A stretch of DNA of 64,000 bases from the NCBI GenBank assembly GCA_017622875.1, contig JAGAQG010000008.1, forward strand, positions 1 through 64,000, written 5' to 3'. Below the pieces are notes generated by a model. The model was given only the letters and a program-made list of their open reading frames with translations, did no database searches and was not told where the DNA came from. The stretch's first letter is position 1. Every line of letters starts with the position of its first letter. Shown here one piece after another: positions 25,259 to 33,736 of this stretch. The stretch is from Lachnospiraceae bacterium (lineage in GTDB: Bacteria > Bacillota > Clostridia > Lachnospirales > Lachnospiraceae). The position numbers and the translations under genes were made by a program.

Positions 25259-26449
25259 ATGCAACATAAGACATCCAGCTCATTTTTTTCAAAATATGGT
25301 TCTGTTTACGAGCACCCAATTAACCTTGAAAAGACTGGTATGATCTGCCGGGAAACAGAAATTTCAATCAAGGAAAGTATTTCCTTATTCTCCTGTTTTG
25401 ACTGTGAGGTATTTATTGAAGTGAAATCTGGTATGGCAGCCCTGATTGTCAGCGAAATGCCGGAAACGGAAACTTTTGAGGCTTTTGCAGTTCATCGATA
25501 TGTCAAATTGAAGCCTCATATTTATTTTTATGTAGCTGCTGTAAGCTCTCAGGTGTCCTACAAGCTCATTACAGAAAATGAGTTCATTTCCACACCACAG
25601 CTTATTACACCTGCTTATCATTTTAACAGAATTCTTCCGCAGGTACGTGTAAAGGAAATTCTGGGATATTATTATTCGATCCGTGATTCAGGATATCATT
25701 TCGGGGGAGAATCTCATTCCTATTATGAACTTACCTATGTAGACCGCGGTACGATGGTAACAAAAATTGACGGCTGTGAGTATGAACTGAAGGAGCGGGA
25801 ATTGATCATTTATGGTCCGAACCAGTTCCATGACCAGAAAATCCGGGCCGGAAGCTCCTGTTCTTATGTCACTGTTCTTTTTGAACTTGAACGGGAACCC
25901 GAAGTCACTCATTTTGACTTTTTATTAAATAAAGTCTTTCCTTATACGAAAAAAATCCATACCCTGATGAAAACTTTCGTAAATGAAAGTTCCACCCTCA
26001 CTCCGTATATGGACAGTCTGCTTTTATGTCTGCTTCAGGAGGTAATCATCAGACTTTTGCAAAGTGAATACATTACCAATGTTCCGGACAAAAAGCCCGT
26101 CACCGATGCAAGGCAGCACTATCACGACGAACTTCTTGAGCAGATTCTGACCTACATTGACGATACCATTTATGAACCGATCACAGTCGGTGAAATCTGT
26201 CAGAAATTTTCAATGTCCAGATCTTCTTTGCAGATCCTTTTTAATGAAAATCTGAATCAGACACCGAAAAAATATATTAACGAACTGAAACTGGAAAAAA
26301 GCCGCCAGATGATCAGCGAGGGCCGCTATACCATCAGTGAAATTGCCCTGATGTTAGGCTTTAACTCCATCCACTATTTTTCCAGAGCATTTACCCAGAA
26401 ATACAATATGGCACCGACAGAATATGCGAAGACCATCTTCAAGAGTTAG
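25259..26449 (+). CDS. AraC-family transcriptional regulator
   Basis: 396-aa regulator. An N-terminal sensing region with a cupin-like segment (GGESHSYYELTYVDRGTM, ELIIYGPNQFHDQKI, about residues 150-210) is followed by the two-HTH AraC DNA-binding domain in the last 100 residues. The latter shows SMSRSSLQILFNENLNQTPKKYI and LGFNSIHYFSRAFTQKYNMAP. The ATG at 25259 is preceded by GGAGG seven bases upstream; the longer frame upstream is hydrophobic non-coding sequence and overlaps the promoter. Divergent from PTS system 2 and just upstream of an oxidoreductase gene, so a role in amino-sugar control is likely. Confidence 0.9.
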   Translation: MQHKTSSSFFSKYGSVYEHPINLEKTGMICRETEISIKESISLFSCFDCEVFIEVKSGMAALIVSEMPETETFEAFAVHRYVKLKPHIYFYVAAVSSQVSYKLITENEFISTPQLITPAYHFNRILPQVRVKEILGYYYSIRDSGYHFGGESHSYYELTYVDRGTMVTKIDGCEYELKERELIIYGPNQFHDQKIRAGSSCSYVTVLFELEREPEVTHFDFLLNKVFPYTKKIHTLMKTFVNESSTLTPYMDSLLLCLLQEVIIRLLQSEYITNVPDKKPVTDARQHYHDELLEQILTYIDDTIYEPITVGEICQKFSMSRSSLQILFNENLNQTPKKYINELKLEKSRQMISEGRYTISEIALMLGFNSIHYFSRAFTQKYNMAPTEYAKTIFKS

Positions 26450-26473
26450 TCCACAGATAAAAAGGAGAATCTT

Positions 26474-27430
26474 ATGAAAATTGGCGTTGTTGGAAACGGT
26501 ATGATCGTTGGAATGTTTCTGCATGATGCAGCACTTGTAGATGGTGCAGAAATCATTTCCCTGTGCGTACGTCCTCACAGTCTTGAAAAAGGACAGAAAA
26601 TTGCAGCGGAACACAAAATTCCTCTTCTTGAAACAGATTACGATACCTTTTTGAAAAACCCGGAAATTGAAACTGTCTATGTAGGTATCAGCAATCTCGT
26701 ACATTATGAATATGCAAAAAGAGCTTTAGAAGCCGGAAAACATGTCATTCTTGAAAAGCCATTTACCGTAACCGGCGAAGAAGCTCGTTCCCTTGCTGCT
26801 ATCGCAAAAGAAAGGCATCTTTTTATCTGGGAAGCATTTATCATTCCATATCTGCCTTCCTATAAAATCGTGAAAGATGCAGTCGCAAAGGCAGGAAATG
26901 TGAAACTTGTACAGACGAATTACAGCAAGATTTCCAGCCGCTATGCCCAGTATTTAAGCGGTGTGATCTTGCCGGCCTTTGATCTTTCTTTAGCCGGCGG
27001 CGCACTTTATGACCTAAACATTTACAACCTGCATTTTACCATCGGACTTTTCGGCAAGCCAAAAGCAGCTCATTATTATCCGACCAAAGGTTATAACGGA
27101 GTAGATACTTCCGGTATCGCTGTTTTGGAATATGATGATTTTAACGCAGTCTGCTGTGCAGCCAAAGATTCTACAAGTCCATCCTGCTTTGTAATTCAGG
27201 GAGATGCGGGAACCCTTCGCGGTGAAGGCTCCGTGAGCACTTTATCAAAGATTGCTTTCTCTGATAAATCGGGAGAAAACATTCTTGCTGAATTTGACGG
27301 CAAGATCAAGCTTTCCTATGAGCTGACCGAATTTATCAGACAGTTCGAAGAAAAAGATTACGACTCCTGTTACGGAATGTTAGATCATTCCGTGGCAGTT
27401 GCAGAGGTCGTTGATGAATTATTAAAATAG
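26474..27430 (+). CDS. Gfo/Idh/MocA-family oxidoreductase
   Basis: NAD(P)-dependent sugar dehydrogenase-type protein, 318 aa. The Rossmann fold starts GVVGNGMIVGMF and the family Lys is in HVILEKPFTVTGEEA (about residues 90-105). The C-terminal half has the alpha/beta domain with AGGALYDLNIYNL. The exact substrate is unknown. It follows the AraC gene by 24 bases and is followed by a strong hairpin, so the two are probably co-transcribed. It may act on an amino sugar or derivative. Confidence 0.88.
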   Translation: MKIGVVGNGMIVGMFLHDAALVDGAEIISLCVRPHSLEKGQKIAAEHKIPLLETDYDTFLKNPEIETVYVGISNLVHYEYAKRALEAGKHVILEKPFTVTGEEARSLAAIAKERHLFIWEAFIIPYLPSYKIVKDAVAKAGNVKLVQTNYSKISSRYAQYLSGVILPAFDLSLAGGALYDLNIYNLHFTIGLFGKPKAAHYYPTKGYNGVDTSGIAVLEYDDFNAVCCAAKDSTSPSCFVIQGDAGTLRGEGSVSTLSKIAFSDKSGENILAEFDGKIKLSYELTEFIRQFEEKDYDSCYGMLDHSVAVAEVVDELLK

Positions 27431-27438
27431 TTTTGAAC

Positions 27439-27493
27439 GTGCGCCGTCCGGCGCACACGAAAAAGAGGGAAAACCTTTCGGTTTTCCCTCTTG
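27439..27493. terminator. Paired hairpins between convergent units
   Basis: First hairpin GTGCGCCG/CGGCGCAC (27439-27456). Second hairpin AAGAGGGAAAACC/GGTTTTCCCTCTT (27463-27492), followed by T5 on the minus strand. They probably stop both the oxidoreductase and the yajC-ending transcript. Confidence 0.85.
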
Positions 27494-27505
27494 CTGTTTT
27501 ACTGT

Positions 27506-27793
27506 TTAGTTTTTGATCAGTGTCTGAATTGCGTATCTTGAAATAGTAATAACTGTTCCCTTTGCTACTTCAATATTTACAACTTCATCATTGTCATTAA
27601 TTCCTACAACTTTTCCGTAGATACCGCCGCAGCAGATCACCTTGCATCCAATTGCAAGTTCTGTATGAACTTCTTCAAGTTCTCCTCGACGTTTTCTTAC
27701 ATTTACAGCGGATAAAATTGAAAGTCCAAGTGCTACTACAACGACAATGACGAATAACGTAGCACATGTCCAGCCGATTACTTCCCAATTCAT
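27506..27793 (-). CDS. yajC: YajC-like protein within the PTS operon
   Basis: 95-aa protein with one N-terminal membrane helix (about residues 8-29) and a short cytoplasmic domain typical of YajC (ELAIGCKVICCGGIYGKVVGI, YAIQTLI). YajC is normally an accessory subunit of the SecDF complex, encoded near tgt or secD. Here it is the last gene of agaS-IIA-yajC, a position known for YajC paralogues in host-glycan PTS loci of streptococci. Its role in sugar uptake is not established. It begins three bases after the IIA gene. Confidence 0.85.
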   Translation of the reverse strand: MNWEVIGWTCATLFVIVVVVALGLSILSAVNVRKRRGELEEVHTELAIGCKVICCGGIYGKVVGINDNDEVVNIEVAKGTVITISRYAIQTLIKN

Positions 27794-27796
27794 AAT

Positions 27797-28234
27797 TTAG
27801 ATACCATCCTCATCTTCATCTTCTTCTACGCGTGCAGCAAGTTCAAAACGAATAATGCTGTCTTTTCCTTCTGGAATCATAGCTTCTGCCAGATCTAAAG
27901 GATTTTCAAATACTGCTGTCATTGTAGAACTTGCAATGAGCAGTGGAAGGTTTGTTCCAGCGATTACTTCGATTGCCTGGTCCTGACGTTCATATTTTAA
28001 TTCAACTGCTGTTTTAAATGGAGATCCTCCTGGTAAGTCAGAAAGAACCAACACACCATCATATTCTTTTAAAGAATCCAGCGCTTTTGTTAAATTATCT
28101 TTTAATACTTCGATAGAATGATCTGCTTCAAAATCAACGAAAGCTACATTTGGCTGTGCACCAGCGATCAGTTCCAAGCTGGAATTTAAACCTGTAGCAA
28201 AATGGCCATGGCCTGTAACTAATAAACCTAACAT
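27797..28234 (-). CDS. PTS mannose-family IIA component (system 2)
   Basis: Cytoplasmic phosphocarrier receiving phosphate from HPr. The active His is in VTGHGHFATG (about residue 10), and LSDLPGGSPF is the second conserved loop. 145 aa. The ATG at 28234 gives MLGLLVTGHG; a TTG three codons earlier is too close to AGGAGG. The C-terminus is strongly acidic (EEDEDEDGI). It lies between agaS and yajC and most probably serves the IIB-IIC-IID encoded at 22.9-25.0 kb. Confidence 0.92.
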   Translation of the reverse strand: MLGLLVTGHGHFATGLNSSLELIAGAQPNVAFVDFEADHSIEVLKDNLTKALDSLKEYDGVLVLSDLPGGSPFKTAVELKYERQDQAIEVIAGTNLPLLIASSTMTAVFENPLDLAEAMIPEGKDSIIRFELAARVEEDEDEDGI

Positions 28235-28254
28235 AGGGTTCAATCCTCCTGAAA

Positions 28255-29430
28255 TTATTTAGCGTATGGATATAATGTTACACCTTTTACAACACGGTTA
28301 ACTTCGCCTGTTGGGCATGGGTTATCTGGTGTAATATCAAGTGCCAGAGATTTCATAACTGCAAGTGTCTGAGCAAATAAAATGAATTCTAAGCCAAGAA
28401 CTACATTTTCCATAGCTTCACCAGAGTTGATCTGGATCTGATAGTTTACAAGGTCGTCTAAACCTTCACATGCCGTGTTGTAAACTGCAACAACTTTGTT
28501 GCCTTTTCTCTGAGGACCCATTTCTTTGATTAAGTCTAATTCGTATTTTCTCTGATATTCATCATCGCTTAAGTATACAACTGTTAATGTTGTGTCGTCG
28601 ATGATGGATTTTGGTCCGTGACGGAATCCAAGTGGTGTATCGTACATAGTAGCAACTTTACCAGCTGTTAATTCAAGCATCTTAAGAGCTGATTCCTGAG
28701 CAACACCTTTAAGACCTACTGCGCCAAGGTATACGATACGTTCGAAATTGAATTCATCAACGATTGCCTGAACCTGACCGTATTTGTTATCTAAGAAGTC
28801 CTGTCCTGCTGCGATCAGTTTGTCGATCTGAGCTGTGATTTCATCTAACTTGTCTAAGTTAAATGCAAGGTAAGTTGCAAGATACATGTTAGAAAAACTA
28901 GATGTCATAGCAAAGGACTGGTCATGTGTTTCGTCTGTTAAGTTGATTGCGAAACAGTTATCACGAGATTCTGCCATTTTTGAAAGAGCACCATTTTTGT
29001 TACATGTAACAAATAAGTGATATAAGTTTTCGCAAACTGCTTCTGCATTATCTACAGCACCTGTAGATTCTGGAGAGTTTCCGGAACGTCCAAAGCTTAC
29101 AAGGATTGTAGGTTTTGTTTTAGATAAGTAGTTTTCCGGAGCTGGAACGATATCTGTTGTTCCAAAAGATTTTGCTTTGTGATTGTATTTTGTGTTTAAT
29201 GCCTGGTATAAAGAGTTTCCTACGAACTCACTTGTTCCTGCACCTGTTAATACAATATCAAAATCTTCTGCTTTTACTACCTGATCAATAAAAGCCTGAA
29301 GTTCATCCTTGCATGCTGCGATCTGCGCGCAAGTTTTTTTCCATGTAGCCGGCTGCTGATAAATTTCACTTAAAGTGAATACTGATGATGTTGCCTGCAT
29401 TTTTTCATCAGAAATGTTAAAAATAGCCAT
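28255..29430 (-). CDS. agaS: AgaS-type sugar isomerase/deaminase (SIS domains)
   Basis: 391-aa protein with two SIS sugar-phosphate-binding domains. LTGAGTSEFVGNSLYQ opens the first, SFGRSGNSPESTGAV carries its Ser-rich phosphate loop, and FRHGPKSIIDD lies in the second. AgaS is the galactosamine-6-phosphate deaminase/isomerase giving tagatose-6-phosphate. The placement with PTS, nagA and gatZ supports that function. GAGGGGG precedes the ATG. First gene of agaS-IIA-yajC, divergent from nagA. Confidence 0.93.
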   Translation of the reverse strand: MAIFNISDEKMQATSSVFTLSEIYQQPATWKKTCAQIAACKDELQAFIDQVVKAEDFDIVLTGAGTSEFVGNSLYQALNTKYNHKAKSFGTTDIVPAPENYLSKTKPTILVSFGRSGNSPESTGAVDNAEAVCENLYHLFVTCNKNGALSKMAESRDNCFAINLTDETHDQSFAMTSSFSNMYLATYLAFNLDKLDEITAQIDKLIAAGQDFLDNKYGQVQAIVDEFNFERIVYLGAVGLKGVAQESALKMLELTAGKVATMYDTPLGFRHGPKSIIDDTTLTVVYLSDDEYQRKYELDLIKEMGPQRKGNKVVAVYNTACEGLDDLVNYQIQINSGEAMENVVLGLEFILFAQTLAVMKSLALDITPDNPCPTGEVNRVVKGVTLYPYAK

Positions 29431-29563
29431 CGTAAGTTTACCCCCTCTATTAAAATTGCTTATTTGGTTATTTTAATTTTATCAGAATCAAACAAAAAAA
29501 CAATACAGCAATTAAAACTAATAATTTTTCGTTTAAAAAATACAACCCTTTTTTCAAGATAGA

Positions 29564-29572
29564 TGCTATAAT
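29564..29572 (+). promoter_or_regulatory. Extended -10 promoter of nagA-gatZ
   Basis: TGC-TATAAT (TATAAT at 29567-29572) about 70 bases upstream of the nagA start; no good -35 seen. Confidence 0.5.
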
Positions 29573-29590
29573 AGCCTTAGAAATTTAGCT

Positions 29591-29613
29591 TATTGAATCA
29601 TTCATATTCAATA
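29591..29613. promoter_or_regulatory. Candidate operator in the nagA leader
   Basis: Inverted repeat TATTGAAT-N7-ATTCAATA starting 18 bases downstream of the -10. It may be a repressor site for the divergent agaS and nagA units. Confidence 0.4.
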
Positions 29614-29644
29614 GGAATAGGGAATCAAAACAGGAGGGTTTTTT

Positions 29645-30787
29645 ATGTTAATTCAGAGTAAAAAAGTATGGATTGCAGATCAGTTTATTCCTGCAGTCAT
29701 CGAAATGAATGATGGAAAAATTACAGGTATTTTTCCATATGGAACAAAGGAAGCTGATGTAGATTATGGTGACAAACGCATTGTTCCTGGCTTCATCGAC
29801 ATTCATTGTCATGGTGCTTTTGGCTTCGATACAAACGATGCCAATGAAGAAGGTCTTCGTGCATGGACAAAAGGAATCGTAACCGAAGGTACAACTGCTT
29901 TCCTTGCTACTACTATCACACAGAGCGAAGAAGTTCTGACAAATGCAGTTGCAAACGTAGCAAAGGTTATGGAAGAGGGCTATGAAGGTGCTGAAATCTT
30001 AGGTATCCACTTTGAAGGACCATACCTTGATATGGTCTACAAGGGAGCACAGCCAGAACAGCATATTGTAAAAGGAACCATCGAACAGTTTGAACATTAT
30101 CAGAAAGCTGCCAAGGGAAATATCAAATACATCACCATGGCAACAGAAACTGATGATGATTTTGAACTGACAAAATATTTAACTGAAAACGGAGTCACTG
30201 TAAGCATTGGACATTCCGCAGCTACTTATGAAGAAGCTGTTATGGCATGGGCTAATGGCGCAAAATCCATGACTCATGTATACAACGGTATGACAGCTTT
30301 CAATCATCGTAAAAACGGTCTTGTAGGTGCTGCTTACAGAATCCGTACAATGTATGGAGAAATCATCTGCGATGGCAATCACTCTACAACAGCTGCATTA
30401 AACAACTACTTCATGAGCAAAGGCCCTGACTACTCTATCATGGTTTCTGATGCGTTAATGGCAAAAGGCTCTCCAGCAGGTTCCAAATTCATCTTTGGCG
30501 GAAACGAGATCGAAATCTACCCTGACGGAAGCGCACATTTAACAGCTACAGGTGGTCTTGCAGGCTCTACTTTAAGATTAAATGAAGGACTTCGTATTCT
30601 TGTGGAAGAAGCTATGGTTCCATTTAACTATGCAATCAATTCATGTACAATTAACCCAGCTCGCTGCATCGGTGTTGATGACCGTAAGGGAAGTATCATG
30701 GTAGGAAAAGATGCTGATATTGTAGTCCTTGATACAGATTACAGTGTGATTCAGACATATTGTAAAGGTGAGGCAAAATTATCATAA
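29645..30787 (+). CDS. nagA: N-acetylglucosamine/N-acetylgalactosamine-6-phosphate deacetylase
   Basis: Amidohydrolase removing the acetyl group from the imported N-acetylated amino-sugar phosphate. Metal and substrate motifs: DIHCHGAFG, HFEGPYLD, VSIGHSAATYEEA, THVYNGMTAFNHR and VSDALMAKG (catalytic Asp). 380 aa, standard. AGGAGG precedes the ATG. Followed by gatZ with 37 bases between, which points to the galactosamine branch (AgaA role), though sequence alone cannot separate NagA from AgaA. Confidence 0.94.
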   Translation: MLIQSKKVWIADQFIPAVIEMNDGKITGIFPYGTKEADVDYGDKRIVPGFIDIHCHGAFGFDTNDANEEGLRAWTKGIVTEGTTAFLATTITQSEEVLTNAVANVAKVMEEGYEGAEILGIHFEGPYLDMVYKGAQPEQHIVKGTIEQFEHYQKAAKGNIKYITMATETDDDFELTKYLTENGVTVSIGHSAATYEEAVMAWANGAKSMTHVYNGMTAFNHRKNGLVGAAYRIRTMYGEIICDGNHSTTAALNNYFMSKGPDYSIMVSDALMAKGSPAGSKFIFGGNEIEIYPDGSAHLTATGGLAGSTLRLNEGLRILVEEAMVPFNYAINSCTINPARCIGVDDRKGSIMVGKDADIVVLDTDYSVIQTYCKGEAKLS

Positions 30788-30824
30788 TTAATATAGAAAG
30801 AGATACATCAGGAGGATTTAAATT

Positions 30825-32120
30825 ATGAAACATCCAATGCAGGAAATGATGGAAAAACGCCGCCAGGGAATCAAATGCGGTATTCCTTCTTATTGCAGTG
30901 CAAACGAACTGGTTCTTGAAATTGCACTTCGCCGCGCGAAACTTTTAAATACACCAGTACTGATCGAAGCAACAGCAAACCAGGTTAACCAGTATGGCGG
31001 TTACACTGGAATGCTTCCAAAAGATTTCTACAAATTAGTATTAGACATGGCTGCTGAAATTGATTTACCGGAACAGATGGTAATCTTAGCCGGCGACCAC
31101 TTAGGACCTTTAACATGGCAGAACCTGCCAGAATCAGAAGCGATGGAAAAATCTATTGAGTTAGTTTACCAGTACGCTCGTGCAGGATTTACTAAAATCC
31201 ACTTAGACACAAGTATGAAGGTTGCTGATGATGCTGAAGGACTTCTCTCTACAGAAGTCATTGCACGCCGTGGTGCAATTCTTTATAAAGCAGCAATCAA
31301 AGGCTACGAAGAATTAAAGGCTGAAAAACCAGAAGCAATCCGTCCTGTATTCGTTATCGGTTCTGAAGTACCAATCCCAGGCGGTGCTCAGGAAGCAGAA
31401 GATTCTTTAGCAGTTACAAGCGTTGCAGCATTCAAAGATACAGTTGCTACTTACAAACGCGTTTGGGAAGAAGAAGGCGTCGGCGAGGGCATGAATGACG
31501 TCATCGCAGTTGTTGTTCAGCCAGGTGTTGAATTCGGTGATGACCAGGTATTCTTATATGATCATGATGCAGCAGCTGAACTTTGCGCAGCATTAAAAGA
31601 ATTCCCAGAAGTATGCTTCGAAGGTCATTCTACTGACTACCAGAGCCGGGAATGCTTAAAGGCAATGGTCGAAGACGGTATCGCAATCCTTAAAGTAGGT
31701 CCGGCTTTAACTTATGGTTTAAGAGAAGCATTATTCTCCATGAGCTTAATGGAAAACGAATTAGTTCCAGAAGAAGAACGCTCTAACTTCATCGATGTTC
31801 TTGAAAAAGTAATGTTAGAAAACCCAGGCAACTGGCAGAAACATTACCACGGCGATGAAAAACAGCTCCATCTTGCAAGAAAATACAGTTTCTCTGACCG
31901 TGCACGTTATTATATTGGACAGCCGGAAGTTGTCGAAGCTATGAACAAGCTGTTTGCAAACTTAAATGCACACAAGATTCCTTTAAATATGCTTCATCAG
32001 TATATGCCATTAACATACGCTAAAGTTCGTGATGGAGAACTCCCATTAGACGCAAAAGAACTGGCTATGGATGGCGTTACAAACTTCATGCTTGACTACG
32101 AATACGCAGTAACACTGTAA
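30825..32120 (+). CDS. gatZ: D-tagatose-1,6-bisphosphate aldolase, non-catalytic subunit (GatZ/KbaZ)
   Basis: 431-aa TIM-barrel subunit that stabilises and activates the class II tagatose-bisphosphate aldolase. Recognisable stretches: IPSYCSANELVLE near the start, ILAGDHLGPL, KIHLDTSMKVADD, VIGSEVPIPGGAQE and FEGHSTDYQ. The catalytic partner (KbaY/GatY) is not adjacent; the class II aldolase gene at 20.4 kb is a candidate. AGGAGG precedes the ATG. Second gene of the nagA operon. Confidence 0.93.
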   Translation: MKHPMQEMMEKRRQGIKCGIPSYCSANELVLEIALRRAKLLNTPVLIEATANQVNQYGGYTGMLPKDFYKLVLDMAAEIDLPEQMVILAGDHLGPLTWQNLPESEAMEKSIELVYQYARAGFTKIHLDTSMKVADDAEGLLSTEVIARRGAILYKAAIKGYEELKAEKPEAIRPVFVIGSEVPIPGGAQEAEDSLAVTSVAAFKDTVATYKRVWEEEGVGEGMNDVIAVVVQPGVEFGDDQVFLYDHDAAAELCAALKEFPEVCFEGHSTDYQSRECLKAMVEDGIAILKVGPALTYGLREALFSMSLMENELVPEEERSNFIDVLEKVMLENPGNWQKHYHGDEKQLHLARKYSFSDRARYYIGQPEVVEAMNKLFANLNAHKIPLNMLHQYMPLTYAKVRDGELPLDAKELAMDGVTNFMLDYEYAVTL

Positions 32121-32132
32121 GGTTCTTAGATT

Positions 32133-33011
32133 ATGGCAAGTAGTCTTATTATATTGGCTGTACTCGTCGCCCTGTTTGCAATCGTTCTTTTCGCCATCTG
32201 GTTAAAAGGGAAACAGTTAGACAAACAGTATCCTGATACAGAAGAAAAGGTTACAATCTCTAAGGACGATAACTTTGAAGCCATTTTAAAAAAATTTGAA
32301 GTACCTGAAGAACATTATAAAATCGTAATTTCTCAGGCACGTACCTATAATGTCGTCAACTGTCCTGCAGTCATCTGGAAGGAAGAGGACAAGGTCAAGG
32401 TTCTCGTTTTAAAATCCCAGCCATTTGTTGCTGTGGAAGAATGGGAAGACTTTTTATATATTACTTCCTCTCCTTTCGTAAACTTCAGACAGTTTGACGG
32501 TACAGAGTTTCCAGACTGGGCAAAACAGACACAGGAAATCAAAGATCTGTTCCTTCCTTATGTGGAAATGACCGCTGCTCCGGGCGGTATCGACCGCACC
32601 AGACAGCAGTATTGGGCCGGCACGATCTGTGTCTACGCACCATCTCTTACACAAATCCTGCTGATGATGGGAAAACCTCTTTCTGATTACGAAATCACAG
32701 TAGACAATCCGATGCGTATGAGAGAAGATGGTTCCATTCCTTCCGAGCTTCTTTCACAGCACGACGCAGAGAAAAGAGCTGCAGCAGAGCAAGCAGCAGT
32801 TTCTGCAAAAGGCACATCCGCAAAAGAAATGGATGCTGTCTGGGAAGCTATCAGACGTCTGGAAAATCAGAATAAAGAAGATATCAGTGCAGAAGATATT
32901 AACAAACTGAATGCTTACCTTCTTTCTGAAAAACGTTATGAAGATTTAGAACGAAGCACTAAGGATAAGGAATTCCAGAAGGAACTCTTAAAAGAAATGA
33001 ACAGCAAGTGA
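32133..33011 (+). CDS. Membrane-anchored protein of unknown function
   Basis: I do not recognise the family. The 292-aa product has one N-terminal membrane helix (residues about 4-24). A compact globular region (about 40-195) follows, with VVNCPAVIWKEEDKVKVLVLK and PGGIDRTRQQYWAG. A charged, probably coiled-coil C-terminus (about 210-292, rich in Glu, Lys and Ala) ends it. It starts 12 bases after gatZ with only a weak ribosome binding site, so it may depend on translation of gatZ. A strong terminator follows. Confidence 0.7.
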   Translation: MASSLIILAVLVALFAIVLFAIWLKGKQLDKQYPDTEEKVTISKDDNFEAILKKFEVPEEHYKIVISQARTYNVVNCPAVIWKEEDKVKVLVLKSQPFVAVEEWEDFLYITSSPFVNFRQFDGTEFPDWAKQTQEIKDLFLPYVEMTAAPGGIDRTRQQYWAGTICVYAPSLTQILLMMGKPLSDYEITVDNPMRMREDGSIPSELLSQHDAEKRAAAEQAAVSAKGTSAKEMDAVWEAIRRLENQNKEDISAEDINKLNAYLLSEKRYEDLERSTKDKEFQKELLKEMNSK

Positions 33012-33016
33012 AAATA

Positions 33017-33052
33017 CGGAAGACCGCTGAAAAACAGCAGGTCTTCCGTTTT
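33017..33052. terminator. Terminator between the nagA operon and the acetyltransferase
   Basis: Inverted repeat CGGAAGACC/GGTCTTCCG with an inner GCTG/CAGC pair, then TTTTCT on the plus strand. It serves the nagA operon. Confidence 0.85.
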
Positions 33053-33646
33053 CTATTTCTGATAACCGCGTTTATATTTCTCATCATCCTCAGGTGTCAG
33101 TTCTCTGATTACCCTGCAAGGATTTCCTCCTGCCAGGACATTCGCCGGAATGTCTTTTGTCACAACACTTCCTGCCGCAATGATGGAATTATCTCCAATT
33201 GTCACTCCTCCAACAATACTGACATGCCCGCCAATCCATACGTTGTTTCCAATTGTTACCGGCCATGCATATTCCAGCCAGGAGTTTCTTTCTTCTACAG
33301 AAAACGGATGCCCTGCTGCATAGATTCCACAATTCGGACCAAACATCACATGATCTCCAATCGTCACATAATTTCCTGCCAGGATTGTAAAATTATAATT
33401 TGCGAAAAAATCTTCCCCTACAGAAACTCTCTTCCAGAAATCACAGTGAAACGGCTGCTCAATTCTGATGCGTTCCCCTGTTTTTCCAAATTCTCTTTTT
33501 AAATAGGCCGCTCTGCCCGCTCTGTCAGCCGGACGAATCTGGTTATAGTCAAAAGAAAGTTCCTGACTTCTAATACGCTCTTTTTCCAATTCCGGTTCAT
33601 CTGCCTGATAAAATAATCCTGCCAATGCTTTTTGTTCTTCTGTCAT
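33053..33646 (-). CDS. Sugar O-acetyltransferase (maltose/galactoside type)
   Basis: 197-aa left-handed beta-helix acetyltransferase that moves acetyl from acetyl-CoA to a sugar hydroxyl. The N-terminal maltose-acetyltransferase region (residues about 5-60) is followed by hexapeptide repeats with NYNFTILAGNYVTIGDHVMFGPN, the catalytic His in YAAGHP, and GNNVWIGGHVSIVGGVTIGDNS. Monocistronic with AGGAGG upstream. The acceptor sugar is unknown. Confidence 0.9.
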   Translation of the reverse strand: MTEEQKALAGLFYQADEPELEKERIRSQELSFDYNQIRPADRAGRAAYLKREFGKTGERIRIEQPFHCDFWKRVSVGEDFFANYNFTILAGNYVTIGDHVMFGPNCGIYAAGHPFSVEERNSWLEYAWPVTIGNNVWIGGHVSIVGGVTIGDNSIIAAGSVVTKDIPANVLAGGNPCRVIRELTPEDDEKYKRGYQK

Positions 33647-33669
33647 AATATCCTCCTCTTATAAAGAAC

Positions 33670-33697
33670 GCCGGACCAGCCTAAGCTTGTCCGGCAT
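33670..33697 (-). terminator. Terminator of the ABC/creatininase operon
   Basis: Inverted repeat GCCGGAC/GTCCGGC (33670-33676 and 33689-33695), 42 bases past the substrate-binding protein stop. Confidence 0.75.
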
Positions 33698-33736
33698 TGT
33701 ATTGGGGTATAGCAAAACTAGCTCCTGCATTTCAAA

